From: Candidatus Gastranaerophilales bacterium
Lineage (GTDB): Bacteria; Cyanobacteriota; Vampirovibrionia; Gastranaerophilales; Gastranaerophilaceae
Reading direction: 5' to 3'
DNA length: 50,682 nt
NCBI GenBank assembly: GCA_905236055.1
Contig: CAJOOA010000042.1
Location: 1-50,682, forward strand
A program made the position numbers and the translations under genes. Position 1 is the first letter of the stretch, and every line of letters begins with the position of its first letter. The notes under the pieces are model-generated. The model worked only from the letters and a program-made list of their open reading frames with translations. It had not been told where the DNA came from and did no database searches. Shown here one piece after another: positions 43,595 through 50,682 of this stretch.

Positions 43595-45457
43595 ATGGAA
43601 AATACAGACGCGGTTAAGAAAGAGGGGAAGAAAAAAAGCGGTATGTCCGCTCAAGCACGACTTATTGCTGTCGGGCTTGTAATTAGTACCATTTTCATTC
43701 TGACAGTTGCGTGGTTTGCTCTCATTAGCATAGATAAAAATATGTACAATGCATATAAAAGTTTTGGTCAGGTCTTGTCCAAAACTCTTGCAATTGAAGG
43801 TGTTGAAGTTACAAAAGAAGTACCGCAGCTTGCAAAATATGATGCACTTAGAACAAATGCCAATTCTATCTTAAAGAGTAATGATGATATTTCTTTTATA
43901 ATTTTCAAAGATAATAATTCCAAAACAATTTATTCAAGCAAAGACGATTACTCCGAACGCGCAGGAAAGGCCAAAATCACTGTAAGTTCACCTATGATAG
44001 TTAAAAATCTCGGTGAATCTGCTAATGCCGGTTCGGTTGAAGTCGGTTTATCCGGAACTATCATGGACAATATTTCTGCAACGACCAAAGTTTCGGTTTC
44101 AATAGTTTTCTTGTTAGCATGGCTCGTAATTGCCGGAATCGTCTATATGAACTCATCAATAATTACAACCGAACTCAGAAAACTTTATCAAGGCGTAAAA
44201 AAGATTTCATCAGGCGAATTCGGATACATGCTTGACGACAAAAACGTCGGTCATGAAACCAAAGAGCTTTATGACGCGTTCAATGACATGTCCGAAAAAC
44301 TTAGCCGATACAATGAACAAACTATTGAAAGTTTAACCTTTGAGAGAAATAAACTTGAGGCCGTTTTGATGAGTATCGTAAACGGTGTTGTAGTTTGCGA
44401 TAACCACGACAAAGTTATTATGGTTAATAACCATGCCAAGAAACTGCTTGAAGTAGATGAAGAAAATATCATAGGGACTCAAATTCAGCAGTTCTGCGAT
44501 TCAACCGGTGAATTTTGTTTCAGTGATAAAATTGCTCAATTTAAAGACACCCCGCTCGAAGAAGACGGTAATCCTGCACCGTTTAATATTGAAGTTGACA
44601 AACGGATTATCAAATGTCTGATTTCCCCTATGTTCACTCGTTCAAATGCTTATGTGGGATACATTATAGTTTTGATAGATGTTACAAAAGATGTCGAAAT
44701 GGACGAGCTTCGTTCACATTTCATATCAAATGTTTCTCATGAGCTCAGAACTCCGGTAACTGTTTTGAGAAGCTATATAGATACGCTCTATAATTTCGGA
44801 AACGATTTTGATTTTAATACCCAAAGAGAATTTATCGGGGTTATGAATCAGGAAATCATCCGTCTTAATCGTATGGTTAATGATATTCTTGATTTCTCAA
44901 GATATGAATCTCAGAATGTTAAACTTGAAAAATCAAAACAAAATATTATGGAAATTGTTGAAGATTGCGTTAATCAGGTCCAAGTTCTTGCAAAAGAACA
45001 CGATTTAACGATTTCTATAATGAAAGAGCCGGATTTACCTGAAATTTGGCTTAATATAGACAGTATATCGAGAGCTTTGATGAACATTTTAACCAATGCT
45101 ATCAAATATTCTCCTGATGGTAAGCGTATAAAAATCAGAGTTGAGCGCTCTCGTGACGGAGAATATGTTGAAGTAAGTGTTGAAGATCAAGGTCCGGGAA
45201 TTCCCGAACAATATCAGAAAAAGATATTTGACAGATTTTTCCGTGTCGAAAACGATGCTCACACAGTTAAAGGCACCGGGCTTGGCTTACACCTTGTAAA
45301 GGTTACCATTGAAAAACATCATAACGGACAAGTATTTGTACAATCAAAAGAAGGCGAGGGCTCAACTTTCGGCTTCAGACTCCCAATAAACATTTCCAAA
45401 GAAGAAGAGGAAGAATTTGCACCCAAAAACGCACTTCCTGCCGAAAGCGAAGCGTAA
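43595..45457 (+). CDS. Membrane sensor histidine kinase, HAMP-PAS-HisKA (NblS/PhoR-like)
   Basis: A 620-residue sensor kinase. Membrane helix 1 (about 22-46), an extracytoplasmic sensor domain of about 120 residues, membrane helix 2 (about 167-187), HAMP, PAS (LEAVLMSIVNGVVVCDNHDK), HisKA with the phosphorylated His382 in SNVSHELRTPVTVL, and HATPase_c with ILTNAIKYSPDGK, EDQGPGIPEQYQ, FDRFFR and GTGLGLHLV. The order and the HAMP-PAS linker resemble cyanobacterial NblS (Hik33) and Firmicute WalK/PhoR, which sense stress or phosphate. No response regulator is adjacent. The gene has its own leaderless-type promoter. Confidence 0.93.
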   Translation: MENTDAVKKEGKKKSGMSAQARLIAVGLVISTIFILTVAWFALISIDKNMYNAYKSFGQVLSKTLAIEGVEVTKEVPQLAKYDALRTNANSILKSNDDISFIIFKDNNSKTIYSSKDDYSERAGKAKITVSSPMIVKNLGESANAGSVEVGLSGTIMDNISATTKVSVSIVFLLAWLVIAGIVYMNSSIITTELRKLYQGVKKISSGEFGYMLDDKNVGHETKELYDAFNDMSEKLSRYNEQTIESLTFERNKLEAVLMSIVNGVVVCDNHDKVIMVNNHAKKLLEVDEENIIGTQIQQFCDSTGEFCFSDKIAQFKDTPLEEDGNPAPFNIEVDKRIIKCLISPMFTRSNAYVGYIIVLIDVTKDVEMDELRSHFISNVSHELRTPVTVLRSYIDTLYNFGNDFDFNTQREFIGVMNQEIIRLNRMVNDILDFSRYESQNVKLEKSKQNIMEIVEDCVNQVQVLAKEHDLTISIMKEPDLPEIWLNIDSISRALMNILTNAIKYSPDGKRIKIRVERSRDGEYVEVSVEDQGPGIPEQYQKKIFDRFFRVENDAHTVKGTGLGLHLVKVTIEKHHNGQVFVQSKEGEGSTFGFRLPINISKEEEEEFAPKNALPAESEA

Positions 45458-45477
45458 GGATAAGCCCTAAACTGCAC

Positions 45478-45507
45478 AAAAAAGAACTCTGTTAAGAGCT
45501 CTCTTTT
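45478..45507. terminator. Bidirectional terminator between histidine kinase and rpmH
   Basis: Hairpin AGAACTCT / AGAGCTCT with a GTTA loop and one mismatch. T runs follow on both strands (better on the minus strand, six T), serving the convergent kinase and rpmH genes. Confidence 0.65.
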
Positions 45508-45528
45508 GAAATCTATTTATTTAAAAGA

Positions 45529-45681
45529 CTAAGCGCGTTCGCTACCTGATACAGAGATAGCATGTCTGCCTTTAGCACGTCTTCTGTTTAATACTTCACG
45601 ACCGCCTGGAGTTGCCATTCTTGCTCTAAATCCGCTAACGTGTTGTCTTTTAAGCTTTGTTCCTTCTAATGTACGTTTCAT
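45529..45681 (-). CDS. rpmH: 50S ribosomal protein L34
   Basis: A 50-residue protein, too short for ordinary length cut-offs but unmistakable: [20 protein letters not shown], then [20 protein letters not shown], with the short tail [10 protein letters not shown]. The GFRARMxTxxGRxVLxxRRxKGR pattern is the L34 signature. AAGGAA precedes the ATG. It is usually followed by rnpA; here a terminator and the convergent kinase gene follow, so it stands alone. Confidence 0.97.
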   Translation of the reverse strand: MKRTLEGTKLKRQHVSGFRARMATPGGREVLNRRRAKGRHAISVSGSERA

Positions 45682-45776
45682 TTTTCTATTTCCTTTTCAG
45701 CCAGTTTTACTTATAATACTGTTATACTAATTAAAACATAAAATTTAGTCAAATAAATAATTAAGGAATGTTAAAA

Positions 45777-46595
45777 ATGTCAAAATACACAAAAATCGGC
45801 TTTATTGGTTCGGGTAAAATGGCGGGAGCCATAATAAAAGGACTTATTAAAAGCAATTTTATATCAGCAAACTGTATTGAAGCAACTCAGGCAGAAACCG
45901 AAGGACTTGAAGAAAAGTCAAAACTGCTCGGAGGGGTAAAAGTTACCAATGATAATAAAGAACTTGTAAAGGGCTCTGACGTAATATTTATTGCGGTAAA
46001 ACCGAATCAGGTTTTGGGCGTTGTAGAAGAGATAAAATCATTTGTTGTCTCAGAAAAGCTTGTTGTTTCAATCGCAGCCGGTGTAAATGTAAAAAAATTG
46101 GAATCGAACTTGCCTCAAGGTTCTAAAGTTATTCGTGTTATGCCCAACACTCCGGCTCTTGTCGGTGAAGGAATGAGTGGAATTTATGGTGGAACAAAAG
46201 CGAATAAAGAAGATATAAACTTTGTTAAAAATCTGCTTTCCACGATAGGAAAATGTATTGTTGTTGATAATGAAGCCCAAATGGATATTGTAACGGCTAT
46301 TTCCGGCTCCGGACCGGCTTTCTTTTACAAAGTTATGAATGATATTGCACTTGCTGGAGAAAAACTCGGACTTGATTACGAAAAATCTCTGATGCTCAGC
46401 ATTCAGACCGCAATAGGTTCCGCAAAAATGGCTTTGCAAAGAGATGTTAGTATGGAAACACTTATTTCAAATGTGGCTACAAAAGGCGGCTGCACAAGAG
46501 TCGGCGTCGACTCAATGCTGAGCGCAGATACAGAAAAAGTATTTTATGAAGTTATAAAGTCCACCGCACAAAAAGCTTGCGAATTGGGAAAATAA
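45777..46595 (+). CDS. proC: Pyrroline-5-carboxylate reductase
   Basis: ProC makes proline from pyrroline-5-carboxylate with NAD(P)H. The 272-residue protein has the Rossmann nucleotide loop IGFIGSGKMAGAIIKGL, the FIAVKPNQ segment, RVMPNTPALVGEGM and the substrate-binding C-terminal AISGSGPAFFYKVM, with ATKGGCTRVGVDSM. Start ATG 45777 has AAGGA nine bases upstream; an ATG three codons earlier is too close to that site. It converges on smc with a 21-base gap. Confidence 0.97.
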   Translation: MSKYTKIGFIGSGKMAGAIIKGLIKSNFISANCIEATQAETEGLEEKSKLLGGVKVTNDNKELVKGSDVIFIAVKPNQVLGVVEEIKSFVVSEKLVVSIAAGVNVKKLESNLPQGSKVIRVMPNTPALVGEGMSGIYGGTKANKEDINFVKNLLSTIGKCIVVDNEAQMDIVTAISGSGPAFFYKVMNDIALAGEKLGLDYEKSLMLSIQTAIGSAKMALQRDVSMETLISNVATKGGCTRVGVDSMLSADTEKVFYEVIKSTAQKACELGK

Positions 46596-46616
46596 AATTA
46601 TAATTTATCCCTAAAC

Positions 46617-49600
46617 CTAATCCCTGAGTTTTACGCCGGTAACTTTTGAAATGCCTTTTTCTTTCTGAGTTACACCGATTGTACGATTTGCGGATTCAAT
46701 CATCGGTTTTCTGTGGCTTACAACAATAAACTGTGTCTCTTCTGCCTGAGATTGAACAATATGCGCAAGTTTTTCAACATTTATACCGTCCAAGCTGGCA
46801 TCTACTTCGTCAAAAGCATAGAAAGGAGCCGGCATATATCTTTGAATAGCAAATACGAATGATAAAGCAGTAAGCGCTTTTTCTCCGCCGGACATACCCA
46901 TAAGCCGTTGTTTTTTCTTATCTCTTGGCTGCGCCTCAATATCGAGTCCACCCTCAAATGGCTTTTCTTCATTTTCAAGAATAAGAGTACCCTCACCATC
47001 TGATAACTTATGGAATACTTCCTTAAAGTTTTCGTTAATAGAATTATAGGTTCTGAGGAAGGTTTCTTTCTTTAAATCTTCATAACCCTTCATTCTTTCC
47101 AGTATTTGAGCCCGTTCACTGCTCAGAGTTTCAATTTGCCCCTGCAACTCCTGCTGACGAACGGAAACTCTGTCAAACTCTTCCAAGGCACGCATATTTA
47201 CCGCACCTAAATCATCCATTCGCTTTTGCAAACGCTGAATTTTTGCGGTAATTTCATCTATAGACATTTCAACCGGAGTCAATTCTTCGACATTTACTCC
47301 CGCCTCTTCAAGTGTGGCTTTTGTTTCTTCAAGAAGCGGTTCCAATTCTCTACGTCTTGCTTTAAAAGATTCTATCTGCTCTCCGATTCTTTCTATATCC
47401 GATTGTTTCAGATTTTTTTGAGTTTCTATATTGATTAAATCCTGATTAATCTCATCTCTTTGAGTTAAGAGTTCGCCCAATTTATCCGTTATTTCTTTAA
47501 TTTTGACTTCCAAATCTTCAAGCTGAACATTCAAAACTTTAATTTCTTCTCCGAATCTAACCTTATCGAGTTCTAATTCTTTGTTATTGTTTAATGAGCG
47601 TTCAATCGTTTCATTATAGGTTTTAATCGTAGTATTTATAAACTCTATTCTTTGTTTACAACCATCAATTTCGTTTTCGGCATCAGATTTATTTTTCTCA
47701 TACCGTTTGATTTCCGCTTCCACGCCTGAAGTTTTTTCCTTCAATTCTTTCAAATCGGTGTCGTTCATAAGCTTTTCAACTTCATAAATTTCGGCTTGAA
47801 GAGACGTCATTTTTTCCGAAATAGTAATATGTTCTTCTTCAAGCTTGTCCAAAGCTTTTTCAAGCTTTGCTATTTCCGGTTCTGTGACCTTTATAAATTC
47901 GAGTTTTTCATCAATATTTTTTTGATTTTCTGAAAAACTTGTTTCAAGATTCGTTAATTCAATCTTTGCCTTGCTAAATTCAGTAGTTGAAATGGAATGT
48001 TTAGTCCTAATATCCTCCATTTTTTCTTCAAGCGAAATCCGTTTGGAAAGCAAGCTATTATACTTATTTTCCATTTCTTTTAATCTTGAATTGTAAGTTT
48101 CAAGTTCGCTATCCGAGTTTTGAGAGAATCTTAAGCCGGTTTTCTTAACTGCACCACCTGTTATTGAACCGGATTTTTCGAACAAATCACCCGAAAGAGT
48201 AACCATTCTGTATTTGCCGATAAGTTTATTAGCCACTGAACGATCCTCTACAACAAGAGTTTCACCGACTGCGTAGTAAAAAGCATTTAGATATTCATCA
48301 TCAAAATCAATAAGATTAATGGCAAAATCAATTACACCTTTTTCCTTAGGAAGATTTAGCGTTTTGGGACATTTGACAATTTTGTTCAGCGGAACAAAAG
48401 TTGCTCTGCCTGCATTTGCGGATTTCAACAACTCAATACAAGTTGATGCAGTATGTTCATCATCAACGACTATATGGGACATTCTCCCACCGACAGCGAT
48501 TTCCAGTGCTGTAGAATACTCTTCGTCAACTTTTCCGAGTTTCATAAGAGGTGCGTGAACACCTTTAATATTTGCACTTATAACTGTATCAACCGCACGT
48601 CCGAGGTTAGCATCTTCGTTCGCTTGCTTAGCTGCCTCAAGCATATAAATTTTCTTGCGTGCAGCTTGCAAGTCATAGTCCAAATCTGTGATTTCGTTTT
48701 TAGTTTTATCCAGCTCATCAAAAGTACTTTTAAGGATATTTTTGAAATCGTCAAGTTCTTTTTCCAATTGCTCAATCAAAAGTTCTTTAGAAGATTTTGT
48801 TTCACTAAAATTAGCTTTAAAATCTTCCAGTTCTTTTAATTTACCCCTTGATTCTTCAAGCTGTTTCTTTTTTCCTGCAAGTTCCGCTTCCATTGGGGCT
48901 TGTTTTTGAATAAGCTTTGTCTCTTTATCCTGTTCCGTTTCAAGCGACTTTCTCAGAGTATTCCTCTTTTCGATATGCTTTTCGGCCGATTCATTCAAGC
49001 CCGACATATCTTCAAGTATTTTATTTAAAATCTTTTTTTGTTCTTCAATATTGGATTCAATATTTTTGATATTTTCTTCCGTCATTGAAATCTGAAGCTC
49101 GGCTTCTTTAATCTTACCCTTCTGAGTTTCAATACCGTTTTTTGTATTCTCAACGGCTTTAAGATTATCCTGAATCTGCTTGTCAGCATAAGCAATCGAT
49201 GAATTCTTTCTTGCAATATCGCCTTTTACTTCTTCCGCTTGCTGCTTCAATTCGATTTGATGATTTTCACCTTTTTCTTTAATGGTTGCTGAAAGTTCTT
49301 CATATTTTTCACGAACAAGTTTAAGCCGTTCTTCCAAATCCTTTGATTTCAGCTCTTCTTCTTTTTTCTTTTTGGTAAATTCAAGAATGTTTTCATGAGC
49401 TTTTTCAAGATTTCTTCTTATATCAAAAAATTTAACCGTATTTATTTGGCTTTCCAAACCAACTTTCTCGTCTTTTAATTTTTGATATTTTAACGCGACT
49501 TCTCTTTCTTCTTTCAGCTGCTCAAGTCGTGCGCTGACTTCGTTGAGAATCAAAGTTGAATTTACAACACGTTTTTCAACAGTTTCAAGTTCATTGGTCG

Positions 49601-50108
49601 CTTGCTCTATTCTTCTGTCGAAATCCGCTACTCCTGCAATTTCATCAATAACTTTTCTTCTCTCATAAGGAGTGCAGCTCGTTATACTCGTAACGTCGCC
49701 CTGCATAACAACATTGTAGCTATTCGGAGTAATATTATGTTTTTCCAATTTGTCATGTATTTCAGAAAGCGTAGCAATTTTATCATCTATATAATAAACA
49801 CTGTTAAACCCTTGCGAAGACTTTCTTATACGTCTTGCAATTGAAAAATCACCCTCGCCTGTTTCGCCGAAAGTAACTCTTACAAATGCCTCATTTCTTT
49901 TGTTATATGTGGAAATCAAGTGAAAAAGTTTTTCGGCACGAAGCGTTCTACTTGTAGAAAGCCCTAAGGCAAATAAAATACTGTCAATTATCGTACTTTT
50001 ACCTGATCCGTTAGGACCTGAAATGGTCGTAAAACCTTTCAGCATAGGTATTTCTACTTTATTCGCAAACGACTTAAAGTTATCAACTTCGAGCTGTTTT
50101 ATATACAT
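46617..50108 (-). CDS. smc: Chromosome segregation ATPase SMC
   Basis: SMC forms V-shaped dimers that, with ScpAB, extrude DNA loops and organise the chromosome. The 1163-residue protein has Walker A TISGPNGSGKSTIIDS near residues 28-43, a long N-terminal coiled coil, a central hinge at about 510-670 (MSHIVVDDEHTASTCIELL, LSGDLFEKSGSITGG), a C-terminal coiled coil, the ABC signature MGMSGGEKALTALSFVFAI, Walker B PFYAFDEVDASLD and the D-loop. GGGGAG precedes the ATG. No scpA or scpB is in the window. Bases 50109-50240 hold its promoter region; a TTGACA (50179-50184, minus strand) is present, but the matching -10 is ambiguous. Confidence 0.97.
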   Translation of the reverse strand: MYIKQLEVDNFKSFANKVEIPMLKGFTTISGPNGSGKSTIIDSILFALGLSTSRTLRAEKLFHLISTYNKRNEAFVRVTFGETGEGDFSIARRIRKSSQGFNSVYYIDDKIATLSEIHDKLEKHNITPNSYNVVMQGDVTSITSCTPYERRKVIDEIAGVADFDRRIEQATNELETVEKRVVNSTLILNEVSARLEQLKEEREVALKYQKLKDEKVGLESQINTVKFFDIRRNLEKAHENILEFTKKKKEEELKSKDLEERLKLVREKYEELSATIKEKGENHQIELKQQAEEVKGDIARKNSSIAYADKQIQDNLKAVENTKNGIETQKGKIKEAELQISMTEENIKNIESNIEEQKKILNKILEDMSGLNESAEKHIEKRNTLRKSLETEQDKETKLIQKQAPMEAELAGKKKQLEESRGKLKELEDFKANFSETKSSKELLIEQLEKELDDFKNILKSTFDELDKTKNEITDLDYDLQAARKKIYMLEAAKQANEDANLGRAVDTVISANIKGVHAPLMKLGKVDEEYSTALEIAVGGRMSHIVVDDEHTASTCIELLKSANAGRATFVPLNKIVKCPKTLNLPKEKGVIDFAINLIDFDDEYLNAFYYAVGETLVVEDRSVANKLIGKYRMVTLSGDLFEKSGSITGGAVKKTGLRFSQNSDSELETYNSRLKEMENKYNSLLSKRISLEEKMEDIRTKHSISTTEFSKAKIELTNLETSFSENQKNIDEKLEFIKVTEPEIAKLEKALDKLEEEHITISEKMTSLQAEIYEVEKLMNDTDLKELKEKTSGVEAEIKRYEKNKSDAENEIDGCKQRIEFINTTIKTYNETIERSLNNNKELELDKVRFGEEIKVLNVQLEDLEVKIKEITDKLGELLTQRDEINQDLINIETQKNLKQSDIERIGEQIESFKARRRELEPLLEETKATLEEAGVNVEELTPVEMSIDEITAKIQRLQKRMDDLGAVNMRALEEFDRVSVRQQELQGQIETLSSERAQILERMKGYEDLKKETFLRTYNSINENFKEVFHKLSDGEGTLILENEEKPFEGGLDIEAQPRDKKKQRLMGMSGGEKALTALSFVFAIQRYMPAPFYAFDEVDASLDGINVEKLAHIVQSQAEETQFIVVSHRKPMIESANRTIGVTQKEKGISKVTGVKLRD

Positions 50109-50240
50109 TAATTCTTCTCCCCTAAAATAGCGATAATACTACGCTACTATAAAATTAGTAACACTAGAAAGCCCGTTGTGTCAAACTGTTAAGAAGATTT
50201 TTACATTGCAAGGGCTTAAGATAACTAAAAAATCACTCGA

Positions 50241-50269
50241 TTAAAACAAAAAAGCACCCAAAAGGTGCT
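50241..50269 (-). terminator. Rho-independent terminator of ssrA
   Basis: Stem AGCACC / GGTGCT with an A-rich loop, followed on the minus strand by TTTTTTGTTTT. It lies about 90 bases past the mature tmRNA 3' end. Confidence 0.85.
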
Positions 50270-50355
50270 ATTGCTTTTCAATTGGTTTGTGATTATAACC
50301 ATCAAGTCAAAATATTAAAAGTGTTTTTGGTTACTTTTTATACATAAAAAGTAAC

Positions 50356-50682
50356 TGGAGATGAGGGGAGTTGAACCCCTGTCCAATGCGGATAAAAACT
50401 GACATCTACGTGTGTAGCGATTTATTATCTCGGATTAACAAGGAAAATCACAAAACCTAAGATAATCCAAAGGCATTTTACGGATGCCGAACCTCCAATG
50501 GTTAACTTGATACGCATACCATCATTTGCGCACTGCGTCTTGCATAATTTCATCCGATTAAGCGGCAAGCTGGCCAAATCGGAGGGCTGATTGCCGCAAA
50601 TTAGGCAGCAAGTGCTCTTTTAGCACCGAAGTCAGCATAAATAACGTTGTTTTCAGCGTTTATTTTAATTTGCCCGTTGATA
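50356..50682 (-). ncRNA. ssrA: Transfer-messenger RNA (ssrA), 5' end outside the window
   Basis: tmRNA rescues stalled ribosomes and tags the nascent peptide for proteolysis. On the minus strand, the 3' end has a tRNA-like T arm (GGGG-TTCAACT-CCCC) and an acceptor end CATCTCC plus A. The template CCA is not followed: the next bases are GTT, so CCA must be added after transcription. The tag frame runs from GCT at 50657 to TAA at 50601 and encodes AENNVIYADFGAKRALAA, with the usual ALAA end read by ClpXP-type proteases. Pseudoknot-forming sequence lies between. The 5' acceptor strand and the first pseudoknot are beyond base 50682. Confidence 0.95.

Noticed and set aside
1-50682. CRISPR arrays, insertion sequences, prophage or integrase genes, tRNA genes
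   Set aside because: Looked for direct repeats, transposase or integrase motifs and tRNA T-arm patterns; none found apart from the tmRNA.

Overview
The window is AT-rich bacterial chromosome with dense, short operons on both strands. It has no insertion sequence, prophage, integrase or CRISPR array. Together the genes point to a fermentative, Gram-negative-type, possibly motile relative of the cyanobacteria, most likely a gut Gastranaerophilales (Melainabacteria/Vampirovibrionia). The clues are a flagellin, KdsC (Kdo synthesis, hence lipopolysaccharide), bifunctional AdhE, a DUF512 radical-SAM protein of the type conserved in cyanobacteria, an NblS-like sensor kinase, a four-repeat S1 protein, and several lineage-type proteins with polar Asn/Gln/Ser/Thr-rich N-termini. 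No photosynthesis gene is present. The taxon is inferred from gene content; no database search was run.

Layout. 1-2.5 kb: the 3' part of a flagellin gene, a Y-family polymerase, and a small ribbon-helix-helix regulator. 2.7-9.2 kb: a large membrane-anchored ABC1/UbiB-like kinase homologue, a leaderless DUF1653 gene overlapping a 54-codon gene, and a SWIM-SNF2 helicase. 9.2-15.3 kb (minus strand): uvrB, a membrane protein, recJ and a C-terminal processing protease. 15.5-18.1 kb: two tandem paralogues with a split four-cysteine zinc site. 18.1-24.2 kb: agmatinase, ComEC, KdsC, a DciA-like protein, then NrnA and YihY. 24.3-28.9 kb: an acetyltransferase-like protein, an unknown membrane protein, then rbfA-truB and an rpsA-like gene. 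28.9-33.7 kb: Hsp20, a pilin-like protein, a radical SAM-unknown-maf operon, and a fragment of the spc ribosomal operon (rpsH-rplF-rplR only). 33.9-40.7 kb: a CCG-domain Fe-S protein, an AMIN-like exported protein, a GGDEF/degenerate HD-GYP-PadR-DUF512 operon, and a small membrane protein. 40.8-50.7 kb: adhE, a sensor histidine kinase, rpmH, proC, smc and most of ssrA (tmRNA).

The genes cover DNA repair and chromosome maintenance (Y polymerase, UvrB, RecJ, SMC, SNF2), DNA uptake (ComEC, a pilin-like protein), translation (S8, L6, L18, L34, S1, RbfA, TruB, tmRNA), signalling (c-di-GMP synthase, histidine kinase, PadR) and fermentation (AdhE). Promoters are mostly TATAAT-type, often with a TG upstream. 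Three genes (DUF1653, uvrB, the histidine kinase) have TATAAT exactly six bases before ATG and no Shine-Dalgarno sequence, so they probably make leaderless mRNA. The least explained content is the zinc-site paralogue pair, the membrane-anchored kinase homologue, the broken spc operon and the family of short lineage-type proteins.
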